Assembly (NCBI RefSeq): GCF_028331445.1
Contig: NZ_JAQMHX010000002.1
Location: forward strand, 124,001 to 188,000
DNA: 64,000 nt
Direction of reading: 5' to 3'
DNA from: Candidatus Phyllobacterium onerii
Lineage (GTDB): Bacteria > Pseudomonadota > Alphaproteobacteria > Rhizobiales > Rhizobiaceae
Numbering within the stretch: the stretch's first letter is position 1; the number at the start of each line of letters is the position of its first letter. Both the position numbers and the translations under genes were made by a program. Positions 43,084 through 52,015 of the stretch are shown one piece after another. The notes under the pieces were generated by a model that worked only from the letters and a program-made list of their open reading frames with translations, had not been told where the DNA came from and did no database searches.

Positions 43084-43464
43084 TCAGCTCTTTACCGCTG
43101 ACAGCATCATGCGATGAAACGCTTTCACGATGCTGGTGTTGAGCGAGAACTGACGGTTGATCTCGCCGGATTTCACCATTTCCTCCTCGAGGCTGACCGT
43201 ATTTTTGGAATGATTCTGTTCGGTCACCGCATCCTTGCGCAGCGCTGTCGCGCTGATGCCGGACGCATCGATCTCAAGATGTTTGGGATTGGTCGCAGCC
43301 ATGGTCAGCTGCGTTTGTTCCAGCACATCCTTGAACGGCTCGACATCGCGCGCCTTGAAGCCCGGCGTATTCGCATTGGCCACATTTCCGGAGATCGCCG
43401 CCTGCCTCACCGAGAGCCATTCGGCCTGACGTGATGCCAGCTCGAACAGATGGATGCCCTGCAT
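43084..43464 (-). CDS. flgB: Proximal rod protein FlgB
   Basis: A 126-residue rod protein. [20 protein letters not shown] then [20 protein letters not shown], and the late [20 protein letters not shown] then [17 protein letters not shown], match FlgB. It leads the ten-gene flgB-flgC-fliE-flgG-flgA-flgI-motE-flgH-fliL-fliP operon. GCGAGGAAAGAT precedes the ATG; the shared promoter box lies 53 bp upstream. Confidence 0.95.
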   Translation of the reverse strand: MQGIHLFELASRQAEWLSVRQAAISGNVANANTPGFKARDVEPFKDVLEQTQLTMAATNPKHLEIDASGISATALRKDAVTEQNHSKNTVSLEEEMVKSGEINRQFSLNTSIVKAFHRMMLSAVKS

Positions 43465-43501
43465 ATCTTTCCTCGCACGTCTGACACGGTTAACTGGCCT
43501 T

Positions 43502-43529
43502 AACCTATGCTTTCAAACTTGCGTGAGAC
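43502..43529 (-). promoter_or_regulatory. Flagellar promoter box of the flgB operon
   Basis: On the minus strand GTCTCACGCAAG (43518-43529) is followed after 10 nt by TAGGTT (43502-43507). Core edge to the flgB ATG is 53 bp, the longest of the six. Confidence 0.58.
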
Positions 43530-43573
43530 TTGCGGCCCGATGCGCCAGGAACATATGTTCAAAACGACGTTCA

Positions 43574-44146
43574 CTAGTTGGTGCGGCTGATCACATCGCC
43601 GTCAGATGTCTTGATCTGCCAGCTGTCCTTGCCATCACCGCGCTCGATAGCGACGAGCTTGCTTCCATCCGGGAGGGTTGCGCCTTTTTCGACGAACCAG
43701 TAGCCGGTATCGTCTTCGATCATAACCAGGCCGCCAACGATCTCGCGTAACAGAAAAACCGGTTTGCCGGGAAACGGCTGCTTGCTGGCCTCTTCTATGC
43801 CGGACACCCGGTTTTCCTTCAGATCCGCGGTCGTGGCGGTCGTCATGGGGTCAAATTCCTCGCTCGGTTTGCCCGGCGAGGCCCCGTTCCTGCCATGGGT
43901 CTCACGTACGACCTTCTGATTGGTCCGGTTGAGCGGATCATTGACTTTTTGGCCCGAGGACATGGGCGTCGATCGCGCATCAAGAATATCGTAGTACATG
44001 ACGAAGGGCAGTACGAAACTACCGACCGCCAGCGCGAACCCGGCACTCTTCAAATAGCCGTCAAAGCGTTTATCGCGCGGACGAATTAGTCTGGGCTCTG
44101 CCGCTGTCGCTGCCGATTTCGCGAGCGGTGCCTGTTGTTTCGTCAT
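43574..44146 (-). CDS. Single-pass membrane protein of the flagellar cluster, function unknown
   Basis: A 190-residue protein with a basic cytoplasmic N-terminus (about 33 residues), one membrane helix (SAGFALAVGSFVLPFVMYYD), a Pro/Lys/Thr-rich linker and a C-terminal beta-rich domain (about 130-188, FLLREIVGGLVMIEDDTGYW then FVEKGATLPDGSKLVAIERG). That last domain resembles small periplasmic docking domains of the PilP/GspC kind, by look only. Its ATG overlaps the fliI stop, so it belongs to the DUF1217-flgF-fliI operon. Not recognised as a named flagellar protein. Confidence 0.65.
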   Translation of the reverse strand: MTKQQAPLAKSAATAAEPRLIRPRDKRFDGYLKSAGFALAVGSFVLPFVMYYDILDARSTPMSSGQKVNDPLNRTNQKVVRETHGRNGASPGKPSEEFDPMTTATTADLKENRVSGIEEASKQPFPGKPVFLLREIVGGLVMIEDDTGYWFVEKGATLPDGSKLVAIERGDGKDSWQIKTSDGDVISRTN

Positions 44147-45519
44147 GATGGCTCCTTTGGTCGAAGCGATGCCGCAAGGTCGTTGTAAGGGTCTTGCGAG
44201 AGTGGCGACGTCGGCGTTTGCTGCATGGCTTCATAGATGAGAGGGACAAGATTGACCGCCTGATCGATGAGAAGGTCGCTACCCGCCTGATACGCGCCGA
44301 TCATGCGCAGATCGCGCGTTTCTTCATAGCGCGCGACGAGGCCGCGCAGACTGGTCACCAATTTCTGTTGTTCTGTTGTCCAGTTATGCTGTGCCAGACG
44401 AGAAATGGAACCGAGAATATCGACCGCCGGGAACCGTCCCCGCGCCGCGATGCCACGATCAAGAACGATATGGCCGTCAAGCGTGCCACGAATGGCATCA
44501 GAGATAGGATCATTGTGGTCGTCGCCGTCGACAAGAACCGCATAGATACCGGTAATGGTGCCGCCGCTTTCGAGACCAGGTCCAGCGCGTTCGAGCAGGC
44601 GCGGCAGCTGACTGAAAACGCTTGGTGGATAACCGCGCGATACCGGTGGTTCGCCCGCTGCGATGGCGATTTCCCGCGCCGCATGAGCAAAGCGCGTGAT
44701 GGAATCAACGACCAGCAGAACATTCTCGCCGCGATCACGGAAATATTCTGCAATCGCGGTTGCCGTATTGGGTGCAAGCCGGCGCATCATCGGGCTTTCG
44801 TCGCCCGTGGCGACGACGGCGATGGTCTTATCGAGCTTCCCAGCCATCGTGTCTTCAAGCATGTCCCGCACTTCGCGCCCGCGCTCGCCTGTCAGAGCCA
44901 GCACGACCGTATCGAAGTCGGTGGCTTTCGTCATCATGGCGAGCAGCGTGGATTTGCCAACGCCAGACCCGGCGAAAACGCCCATGCGCTGGCCGAAGCA
45001 CATCGGCATGAAGACGTCGACGACATTGACGCCGGTGCGCAGTCCCCTTTCCACCCGGCCGCGATTCATCGCCGACGGTGCCGGGCAATCCACAGGCTTC
45101 GGATCGGTTCCCGCTGATAATGGTCCCTTATTGTCGAGTGGATATCCCAGAGCATTGATTACCCTGCCCTTCCAGTCGGGTGCAGGCGCAATACGCAACG
45201 GTCCTTCCGGGAAGACCGGTGTTCCAAGCGATGGCACGATGCGGTCATCGAACGGCTTGATCAGCACTCTTGTCTGTTCGAGCCGGACAACCTCCGCCGG
45301 GTGGAGCTGGTTGTCCGCGCGGATTGCCACGATGTCGCCGAGTTGAACCTTGTCCGATATTCCACGAACCCCGATGGCGGAGCGCGACACCTCATTGACA
45401 TAGCCGCCGACAACAACAGGATTTCGCTCCTGGACAATCTGCGACACGATCCTTGCCAGCGTCTCCAGGCTGCCCGTCCGTTGGCGTATCATAGGCAAGG
45501 CTGCTGCAAGTGACTGCAT
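44143..45519 (-). CDS. fliI: Flagellum-specific ATPase FliI
   Basis: A 458-residue F1-beta-like ATPase. Walker A FAGSGVGKSTLLAMM near residue 160, VVLALTGERGREVRDMLED with the catalytic Glu, Walker B ENVLLVVDSITRFAHAAREI, and PPVSRGYPPSVFSQLPRLLE with RAG identify FliI. It energises unfolding and release of export substrates with FliH and FliJ. ATG 45519 is preferred over a TTG six bases upstream. It lies between flgF and the unknown membrane protein. Confidence 0.96.
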   Translation of the reverse strand: MQSLAAALPMIRQRTGSLETLARIVSQIVQERNPVVVGGYVNEVSRSAIGVRGISDKVQLGDIVAIRADNQLHPAEVVRLEQTRVLIKPFDDRIVPSLGTPVFPEGPLRIAPAPDWKGRVINALGYPLDNKGPLSAGTDPKPVDCPAPSAMNRGRVERGLRTGVNVVDVFMPMCFGQRMGVFAGSGVGKSTLLAMMTKATDFDTVVLALTGERGREVRDMLEDTMAGKLDKTIAVVATGDESPMMRRLAPNTATAIAEYFRDRGENVLLVVDSITRFAHAAREIAIAAGEPPVSRGYPPSVFSQLPRLLERAGPGLESGGTITGIYAVLVDGDDHNDPISDAIRGTLDGHIVLDRGIAARGRFPAVDILGSISRLAQHNWTTEQQKLVTSLRGLVARYEETRDLRMIGAYQAGSDLLIDQAVNLVPLIYEAMQQTPTSPLSQDPYNDLAASLRPKEPS

Positions 45520-45532
45520 GGTCAAACGGCGA

Positions 45533-46255
45533 TCACGTCTTCGATCCGAGCGTCTTTATGGCTTCGGAGAACGTATTCTCACTGCCGCGAAGCAATGCGT
45601 CAACGCGTTCGAAAGCGCGTGATACGCTCATCAACCGCGTCATTTCGCTGATTGCGTCTACGTTCGACCCTTCGATCGAACCCTGAATTACACCGGCATT
45701 GGGATTGTCGATAGCAGGCTGCGCCGCCAGGCTCGGAATGACTGAGGAATTGTCGAAATAGGTCAGCTTGGCGTTCGGGCTAATGGTAAAAAGACCGATC
45801 GCGCCCAGTTGCTTGCCGTTTTGATAGACTGCTCCATCCGAAGAAATATCAGGCGGTCCACCATTTGGATCGATCGTCAAAGGCTGCCCACCCGCATCGA
45901 GAATCGGATAGCCCTTCACGGAGAGGAGTTCGCCCGTGGTCGACATCTGCATACGACCATCGCGCGTATAGACCTGACCGGCCGGCGACTGGAGGGAGAA
46001 CCAAACGTCGCCTTTTGCAGCCACATCGAGTGGATTGCCTGTCTGGGTGATCGGACCGGCTTCGGTCTTGATGTAGCTCTCACCGGCCGTAACGAAACTT
46101 GAGTTTTCCGCGGCTTTCGACACCATTGCCTCGAACTTCATGCCTGTGGCGCGAAAGCCAGGCGTCGACATGTTGGCGACATTGTGAGCAAGCGCATCGA
46201 GCCGGCGCTCCAGCGAGATTTGCGCCGAAAGCCCAACATAGATTGAATTTTCCAT
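45533..46255 (-). CDS. flgF: Proximal rod protein FlgF
   Basis: A 240-residue axial protein. ENSIYVGLSAQISLERRLDA then LAHNVANMSTPGFRATGMKF at the N-terminus, and SNVDAISEMTRLMSVSRAFE then RVDALLRGSENTFSEAIKTL at the C-terminus, match FlgF. The ATG at 46255 overlaps the upstream DUF1217 gene's stop. Separated from flgG, as in rhizobia. Confidence 0.93.
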   Translation of the reverse strand: MENSIYVGLSAQISLERRLDALAHNVANMSTPGFRATGMKFEAMVSKAAENSSFVTAGESYIKTEAGPITQTGNPLDVAAKGDVWFSLQSPAGQVYTRDGRMQMSTTGELLSVKGYPILDAGGQPLTIDPNGGPPDISSDGAVYQNGKQLGAIGLFTISPNAKLTYFDNSSVIPSLAAQPAIDNPNAGVIQGSIEGSNVDAISEMTRLMSVSRAFERVDALLRGSENTFSEAIKTLGSKT

Positions 46256-47037
46256 CAACGACCACCCAGCTTGAAGGACTGCAGGGTCGCAAGAATGCTT
46301 GCCGAGATCCCGATCGTAGAGGTTGCTCCGAGCAGCAAGGATGGTGCGCTCGCCGGTGTGGAGGGATTCTTCATCTCATACATGGCAGTAAACCGCGTTA
46401 ACAGCTTGTTGAGTTTGGCGGGGTCCTTGAGATCCTTCAGATTAAGTTTGTCCTCGACCAGTTCGGCCTGTCGGTCGATGTCGAGATTGGACATCTGTGC
46501 GGGCATGTTGAAGGTTGCCTGGAAGACCTGCAGCAGCGCCTTGTCACCAAGTATCTCGAAAGCATTGGTAATGGTTGGCGCCTTGCGGGCGAAATACAGC
46601 GCCAGCCGCACGCCTTCATTCTGCTGGCCCGTCTCGACCTCCAGGGTCTGGCGCACATATTTGTCGACGATGGGCTGCTTTACCTGAGGTTGGGCAGTTG
46701 TCTTGTCGCCAAGCTTGACAAAATTGAACGTCGTTGCGAGTTCCTTGTAACGGGGGTCCGTCAGCTTGTTGGCGAAACTGTCGGGATTGTCGATGCCTTC
46801 GGTGAGTACCTTGCGGATGAAGGCTTTGGCATAGGCCATATCTTCAAGCCCGAACGCCTTCAATGCATAATTGTACAGCTTCGTGTCTTTCATGAAATCG
46901 TCGATGGATTTCACATTGCCTATATTTTTCAGATAGTAATCGCTCTCGCGCTGAACGATCGGCTCCTTGGAGACGCGGGCGAGCGAACGCGGCAAGTCGG
47001 CGGCAATCAGCCTATAGCCCGTCATCGTATTGATCAT
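46255..47037 (-). CDS. DUF1217 family flagellar protein
   Basis: A 260-residue soluble, mostly helical protein. ESDYYLKNIGNVKSIDDFMK, DTKLYNYALKAFGLEDMAYA then KAFIRKVLTEGIDNPDSFAN, and the C-terminal LKDPAKLNKLLTRFTAMYEM motif are those of the DUF1217 family, found in alphaproteobacterial flagellar clusters and of unknown function. It leads the DUF1217-flgF-fliI operon and is divergent from motA; a promoter box lies 46 bp before its ATG. A conserved gene placed first before flgF suggests a structural or export-related role. Confidence 0.82.
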   Translation of the reverse strand: MINTMTGYRLIAADLPRSLARVSKEPIVQRESDYYLKNIGNVKSIDDFMKDTKLYNYALKAFGLEDMAYAKAFIRKVLTEGIDNPDSFANKLTDPRYKELATTFNFVKLGDKTTAQPQVKQPIVDKYVRQTLEVETGQQNEGVRLALYFARKAPTITNAFEILGDKALLQVFQATFNMPAQMSNLDIDRQAELVEDKLNLKDLKDPAKLNKLLTRFTAMYEMKNPSTPASAPSLLLGATSTIGISASILATLQSFKLGGR

Positions 47038-47067
47038 GATGCGCCTTTCCTGAAAACGTTTGGCTCA

Positions 47068-47095
47068 TGTGTGTCAAATCAAGCTTGCCTGAAGC
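47068..47095 (-). promoter_or_regulatory. Flagellar promoter box of the DUF1217-flgF-fliI operon
   Basis: On the minus strand GCTTCAGGCAAG (47084-47095) lies 46 bp before the ATG. The hexamer 10 nt downstream is CACACA, the weakest -10 of the six. A second box for motA lies 50 bp away in the opposite orientation. Confidence 0.5.
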
Positions 47096-47145
47096 TGGCG
47101 GCACTGGATCCGCGCGCGCCACTGGGCGAACGCCCGTCGCTGCAA

Positions 47146-47173
47146 GGTTCACGCAAGCCGACGCTGTTAGCGC
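47146..47173 (+). promoter_or_regulatory. Flagellar promoter box of the motA operon
   Basis: GGTTCACGCAAG (47146-47157) is followed after 10 nt by TAGCGC (47168-47173). Core edge to the motA TTG start is 44 bp. It is the only plus-strand copy and points towards motA, as expected for a promoter element. Confidence 0.58.
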
Positions 47174-47201
47174 TCTAACGATAAACGTGCAGGAGAGCGC
47201 C

Positions 47202-48083
47202 TTGGGTATTCTGGTTGGACTCGTCGTGACGATGGGATGTCTTCTCGGCGGATTTATCGCAATGGGAGGCCATGTTGCCGTGCTCATGCAGCCTTGGGAA
47301 TTCGTCATCATCGGCGGCTCTGCGCTCGGCACCTTCCTGGTGGCCAATCCGTTTTCGGCGGTCAAAGATACAGGTCGGGCCTGTATGGAAGCCTTTACCA
47401 ACAAGATTCCCAAGCAGCGGGACTACCTTGATGTGCTCGGGGTCCTTTACGCCCTGATGCGGGAATTGCGTGCCAAGTCGCGCAACGAGGTTGAGGTTCA
47501 CATCGACAACCCAACGGAATCAACAATTTTCCAAGCCTTTCCGAGCGTGCTCAAGAACCACGATCTGACGCATTTCATCTGCGATTATTGCCGCCTCATT
47601 ATCATCGGCAATGCACGCTCGCATGAGATCGAAGCCCTGATGGACGAAGAGATCCACACCATCGCCCGTGACAAGCTCAAACCCTATAATGCCATGGTCA
47701 GCGTTTCCGAAGGCCTTCCGGCGCTCGGCATCGTCGCGGCGGTACTCGGTGTGATCAAGGCCATGGGTGCGCTGAACGAATCGCCGGAGGTGCTCGGCCA
47801 TTTGATAGGCGCGGCATTGGTCGGAACCTTCGCCGGAATTTTCCTTTCCTATGGCGTCGTCGGTCCGATCGCCACCAAGATCAAGACAACCCGTGAGAAG
47901 CAAAACCGTCTCTACATGATCGTCAAGCAGACATTGCTTGCTTATATGAATGGCGCACTGCCCCAAATTGCGCTGGAGTACGGCCGCAAGACGATTTCCG
48001 CCTATGATCGCCCGTCCATCGATGTTGTCGAGCAGGAAACGCTGACGCCATCGGCCCCTGCCCCGTTGCAGCAAGCGGCGTAA
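47202..48083 (+). CDS. motA: Flagellar stator protein MotA
   Basis: A 293-residue membrane protein with four helices. [20 protein letters not shown], then [20 protein letters not shown]-type segments, and the second pair [20 protein letters not shown] and [20 protein letters not shown] match MotA (TIGR-type I). I choose TTG 47202, with AGGAG 6 nt upstream, because it gives the family's usual start and length; the upstream frame from 47067 would cover the promoter box. It leads motA-fliM-unknown-fliN-fliG-flhB. Confidence 0.94.
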   Translation: MGILVGLVVTMGCLLGGFIAMGGHVAVLMQPWEFVIIGGSALGTFLVANPFSAVKDTGRACMEAFTNKIPKQRDYLDVLGVLYALMRELRAKSRNEVEVHIDNPTESTIFQAFPSVLKNHDLTHFICDYCRLIIIGNARSHEIEALMDEEIHTIARDKLKPYNAMVSVSEGLPALGIVAAVLGVIKAMGALNESPEVLGHLIGAALVGTFAGIFLSYGVVGPIATKIKTTREKQNRLYMIVKQTLLAYMNGALPQIALEYGRKTISAYDRPSIDVVEQETLTPSAPAPLQQAA

Positions 48084-48090
48084 GACGATC

Positions 48091-49029
48091 ATGGAGGTCG
48101 AAGCCGAACAGAGACGACCCGACGCGCTCGCAGAGAACATTCTGCGGGCTGCAGGCCTCTCGGTGGATGATCTTAAATCGCTGGAAGCAGTCTTCCGCGA
48201 TCTTGCCGGTTCATTCGGTTCAAGGGTTCAAGCTCAAACCGATGTTGCGATAGGTGCGGAATTCATCCGCATTGAATCACTTGAGAAAGATGCGATCAGC
48301 GAGAATCTCCTGCGCGCCAGCCTTGTCGGTATGGTTCCGGTTGCCAAGTGGGGATCGCGGCTGATGCTTGCTGCAGATCGCAACTTTATCGATTGCGGTG
48401 TTGAAGCGCTGTTCGGTTCCGGCGCGAGTGACGGCACTGGCGCTGCGGCGCGCCCGCTGACCTCCGTCGACCTTGGCATCGCCGGACAGATATTCAGCGA
48501 TGTTACCGCTTCGCTCGATCATATCTTCTCGGCCGGCGGTGAGCCGCTGTTCCAGATCGGCGACCTCGTCGAGACCGAGCATCTTGCACCAGGAGCGGTC
48601 ACGGAAACACGCATGATCTGCTGCACGATCGCGTTAAAGGCGACCGGACGCTCCGGTCACATCCTGATCCTTTTGCCGCGGTCCAGTTTCAAGCCGATGC
48701 AGGAAGCAATTGCCCGGTTGCTTCGCCAGCCTGCACATCACTCCGATCCTGCATGGGCCAAGAAACTGCGGCTCGAAGTCAGCCGCGCCCGCATCGATGT
48801 TGAAGCCTATCTGCAGCAAGGTTCGATGACGCTCGAGCAAGTCGCCCTATTGCAGCCTGGTCAGGTGCTGTATTTGCCCAAGGATGCAATCGATCAGGTC
48901 CGTCTGCGCAGCGGCAAACAGGCGCTTTACAAATGTCGGCTTGGCAAGGCCGGCAGCGCATTCACCGTACGGATCACCGATTCCGTCAATGAAGAAGAGG
49001 ATCTCCTCGATGAGCTTGCCGCTGATTAA
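48091..49029 (+). CDS. fliM: Flagellar switch protein FliM
   Basis: A 312-residue C-ring protein. The middle CheC-like domain (about residues 50-230) and a C-terminal SpoA/FliN-like domain (MTLEQVALLQPGQVLYLPKD, LRSGKQALYKCRLGKAGSAF) fit FliM. The N-terminal CheY-binding LSQxEID motif is not obvious; rhizobial FliM is diverged. It follows motA by 7 bp. Confidence 0.85.
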   Translation: MEVEAEQRRPDALAENILRAAGLSVDDLKSLEAVFRDLAGSFGSRVQAQTDVAIGAEFIRIESLEKDAISENLLRASLVGMVPVAKWGSRLMLAADRNFIDCGVEALFGSGASDGTGAAARPLTSVDLGIAGQIFSDVTASLDHIFSAGGEPLFQIGDLVETEHLAPGAVTETRMICCTIALKATGRSGHILILLPRSSFKPMQEAIARLLRQPAHHSDPAWAKKLRLEVSRARIDVEAYLQQGSMTLEQVALLQPGQVLYLPKDAIDQVRLRSGKQALYKCRLGKAGSAFTVRITDSVNEEEDLLDELAAD

Positions 49030-49468
49030 TTTCATTTCGATCGCGCTGACCGCGGTATCGCTCGTCGTCTTCTTTGCGGCGCTGCGCAGGGCCAGCCGCC
49101 TGACGACTATGAGCCGCAGCATGGCGCATCAGGTTGCCAGCTCTGCCGCAAACCTGCAGCAGGCGCTCGCGATCCTGCAGGCGGAGCGGGAAACCTGCCG
49201 CGACGAGAGCGTCCGGCTCGAGGCCAGGCTGAAGGATTCGGATCGTGTGCGTTCCGAAATCACCCGCGCCATCGACCTCGTCGAACGTGCCAAAAATGAT
49301 CTCAAGGACAATGTCAGGGTGATGCCGACACCTGTCCAGCAATCAGATATTGCCCCGGCAACGCCCGCGTCTATTGCAAAGGCCGTACCTGTGGCTCCCG
49401 CAAAGAATCTCCCCGTATTCGTCAACCGCATCGTGCGCAGTGCCGATGTGGCAAGCGCCGTCCTCTAA
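49010..49468 (+). CDS. Membrane-anchored coiled-coil protein between fliM and fliN, function unknown
   Basis: A 152-residue protein. An N-terminal membrane helix (LINFISIALTAVSLVVFFAA) is followed by a ~90-residue helical coiled coil (AHQVASSAANLQQALAILQA, ERETCRDESVRLEARLKDSD) and a Pro/Ala-rich tail. ATG 49010 has a GAGG 9 nt upstream and lies within the last 20 bases of fliM in another frame, so translation is coupled. It resembles small single-helix proteins such as DUF6468 members in alphaproteobacterial flagellar loci; I am not sure of that family. FliO, otherwise missing, is another option. Confidence 0.65.
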   Translation: MSLPLINFISIALTAVSLVVFFAALRRASRLTTMSRSMAHQVASSAANLQQALAILQAERETCRDESVRLEARLKDSDRVRSEITRAIDLVERAKNDLKDNVRVMPTPVQQSDIAPATPASIAKAVPVAPAKNLPVFVNRIVRSADVASAVL

Positions 49469-49486
49469 CTCTGGGCTCTCCAAATC

Positions 49487-49840
49487 ATGGCCATATCCGA
49501 CAAGAACTCCATTGAAGACGAACTCAACGAAGCGATCGAAGATTTGAAGCGTGATGATGCGCAGCCAAACCGCAAATCGGCAGGCACGAAGCCCAACATC
49601 GATCTCATCATGGGCATCCCGGTGGATGTCCAGGTCGTGCTCGGCAGTACATCGATGCCCGTCGCCAATCTTATGAAGCTTGGCCGCGGCGCCGTTGTCA
49701 CCCTGGACAAGCAGATCGGCGATCCGGTCGATATCGTTGTCAATGGCAGGGTTATCGCCCGCGGCGAAGTAATCGTTCTTGAGGATGATTCCTCTCGCTT
49801 CGGCGTCAGCCTCACCGAGGTTATCGGCAGCGGCATCTGA
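49487..49840 (+). CDS. fliN: Flagellar switch protein FliN
   Basis: A 117-residue protein. The SpoA domain MGIPVDVQVVLGSTSMPVAN then LMKLGRGAVVTLDKQIGDPV and DIVVNGRVIARGEVIVLEDD is FliN. It forms the base of the C ring and docks FliH. It precedes fliG. Confidence 0.95.
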   Translation: MAISDKNSIEDELNEAIEDLKRDDAQPNRKSAGTKPNIDLIMGIPVDVQVVLGSTSMPVANLMKLGRGAVVTLDKQIGDPVDIVVNGRVIARGEVIVLEDDSSRFGVSLTEVIGSGI

Positions 49841-49878
49841 TCGAAAATTCATACCACAACTCTTGGAAGCCGGGCCGC

Positions 49879-50907
49879 ATGAGCGATCAAGAAATACCTC
49901 AAAGTTCAAGCGCCATCATGGATCTGTCAGGTCCCGAAAAGGTGGCGGCATTGCTCGTTGCCATCGGGCGGCCATCCGCATCGCGGCTTCTCAAGCATTT
50001 CACCGCCGATGATCTGCGTTCGCTGGCCGGCCACGCGCGCAAGCTCGAACCGATCACGCCAGGTGATTTCGAAGAGCTGGTCAAGCAGTTCGAAAACGCC
50101 TTCGCCGATGGCGCGCCGGTATCCGAGGCCGGGATGCGCTTCGAAGGATTGTTGCGCGAAACGCTCTCAGCCGACGAGGCCAGCGCTGTCATCGAGAACC
50201 GCCGTCCGGAATTGGTGACGCAGGAATCGGTGTGGGACCAGTTGCCACGCATTCCAGCCGACGTGCTTCACGCCTATCTGACCGCACAACATCCGCAGGT
50301 AAGCGCCTATGTTATTTCCCGCCTGCCGTCCGATATTGCTGCCAAACTCCTGGTTCGTTTCGATGCAGGTGAGCGCAGCGCCATCATCCAGCGCACGTTG
50401 CACATTCGTAAGGTTGGTGCAGCCGTTTCGACGATGCTGGAGGGCATCCTGCAGCGCGAGGTCACCGGCAAGGACAACACGGGTTCCGAAAAGAGCCATC
50501 ATGGAACGATCGCCAATATCATCAATCAGCTGGAAAAATCCGAGATCGACGAATTGCTTGCGGGCCTAACCGATCTTCACGCCGATGATCTCGCCAAGAT
50601 CAAAGCCAAGCTGTTCACCTTCGAGGACATCGCCCGCATATCGCAGCGCGCGCGGCTCGTTCTTTTCGATGAAATCCAGACCGACGTCGTCACGACAGCC
50701 TTGCACGGCTGCCAACCGCAGTTACAGGAACTCATCCTGCAGTCACTGTCCACCCGCGGGCGGCGCATGGTGGAAACCGAACTTTCCAGCCAGACCAACA
50801 TCAACGCCAATGCGGTGACAGAAGCACGGCGTGCAATTGCCCGCACGGCTATTGTGCTCGCAGACCGCGGTGACCTCAAACTCGAAGCCGAAGAGCCCGC
50901 AGCGTGA
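49879..50907 (+). CDS. fliG: Flagellar switch protein FliG
   Basis: A 342-residue protein with three armadillo-like regions. LSGPEKVAALLVAIGRPSAS near the N-terminus, the middle HPQVSAYVISRLPSDIAAKL with VRFDAGERSAIIQRTLHIRK (EHPQ-like patch), and the C-terminal KLFTFEDIARISQRARLVLF with DEIQTDVVTTALHGCQPQLQ match FliG. The C-terminal charged ridge meets MotA. It lies between fliN and flhB. Confidence 0.95.
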   Translation: MSDQEIPQSSSAIMDLSGPEKVAALLVAIGRPSASRLLKHFTADDLRSLAGHARKLEPITPGDFEELVKQFENAFADGAPVSEAGMRFEGLLRETLSADEASAVIENRRPELVTQESVWDQLPRIPADVLHAYLTAQHPQVSAYVISRLPSDIAAKLLVRFDAGERSAIIQRTLHIRKVGAAVSTMLEGILQREVTGKDNTGSEKSHHGTIANIINQLEKSEIDELLAGLTDLHADDLAKIKAKLFTFEDIARISQRARLVLFDEIQTDVVTTALHGCQPQLQELILQSLSTRGRRMVETELSSQTNINANAVTEARRAIARTAIVLADRGDLKLEAEEPAA

Positions 50908-50924
50908 GACGAGTTCGCTAGCCA

Positions 50925-51989
50925 ATGGCGGATACGGCCGACAAGGAAAGCAAAACCGAGGAAGCCACTGAGAAAAAAATCAGTGATGCCATCGAAAAGG
51001 GCAATCTTCCTTTCTCACGGGAAGCGCCAATCCTCGCTTCGATCATCGCTTTTCTCATCATCATGGTGTTCGTCGTCGTACCCAGCGGCGCAAAACTTGC
51101 TTCGTTTCTTTCCCAACTCATGGATAAATCGGACGATTGGCGGCTGAGCAGTGCCGACGACGCGCGACAATTGTTTGGCATTATCGGCTCAGCCGTCGGC
51201 TTGGCCTTGCTGCCGGTCCTCATCATTGTCCCCGGCGCGGGTATCCTTGCATCTGTCCTGCAAAACGCGCCTCGCATTGTCTTCGACCGCATCCAGCCGG
51301 AAGCGTCGCGTGTTTCCATTGTAAAAGGCTGGTCTCGTCTTTTCGGTTCAGCAGGCCGCGTCGAGTTCCTCAAATCCACTTTGAAATTTGCCGCCGCGAG
51401 CATCATCGTCTTCATGATCTTCTTTAAAGACAGCCATTTCTTCGTCGACGCTATCATCACCGAGCCTGGTCAGTTGCCCGAACTCATCCGCACGCATATC
51501 GTGCGCCTGCTTTCCTCCGTAGCGATTGCCGTCACCGTGCTTGCAGCATTCGACCTTGCCTGGACCCGTATTCATTGGCGCAGCGAACTTCGCATGACAC
51601 GCCAGGAAATCAAAGATGAACACAAGCAGGCGGAAGGCGACCCACTGCTCAAATCGCGCTTGCGTTCACTTGGCCGGGACCGGGCGCGTCAGCGCATGAT
51701 TGCTTCAGTACCGACTGCCACACTGATCGTCGCAAATCCGACACACTTCTCGGTTGCTCTGCGTTACAATCCTGCCAAAGACGGGGCACCCGTGGTTGTG
51801 GCAAAGGGTCAAGATATCATCGCCATAAAGATCAGAGAGATCGCCGAGGCGCATGACATACCCATATTCGAGAATATCCAGTTGGCGCGGTCACTTTATA
51901 AACAGGTCCAGGTCAATCACGTGATAGCTCCGGAATTTTATAAGGCGGTCGCCGAACTTATTCAATTTGTTAATGGACGCCGTCAATAA
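50925..51989 (+). CDS. flhB: Flagellar export switch protein FlhB
   Basis: A 354-residue protein with four membrane helices and a cytoplasmic autocleavage domain. The N-terminal KTEEATEKKISDAIEKGNLP then FSREAPILASIIAFLI and the self-cleaving NPTH motif (IVANPTHFSVALRYNP, about residue 270) are diagnostic. It controls the change from hook to filament export. It is the last well-known gene of the motA operon. Confidence 0.96.
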   Translation: MADTADKESKTEEATEKKISDAIEKGNLPFSREAPILASIIAFLIIMVFVVVPSGAKLASFLSQLMDKSDDWRLSSADDARQLFGIIGSAVGLALLPVLIIVPGAGILASVLQNAPRIVFDRIQPEASRVSIVKGWSRLFGSAGRVEFLKSTLKFAAASIIVFMIFFKDSHFFVDAIITEPGQLPELIRTHIVRLLSSVAIAVTVLAAFDLAWTRIHWRSELRMTRQEIKDEHKQAEGDPLLKSRLRSLGRDRARQRMIASVPTATLIVANPTHFSVALRYNPAKDGAPVVVAKGQDIIAIKIREIAEAHDIPIFENIQLARSLYKQVQVNHVIAPEFYKAVAELIQFVNGRRQ

Positions 51990-52015
51990 TTGCCTACATT
52001 CAAGCGGATAAGCAT

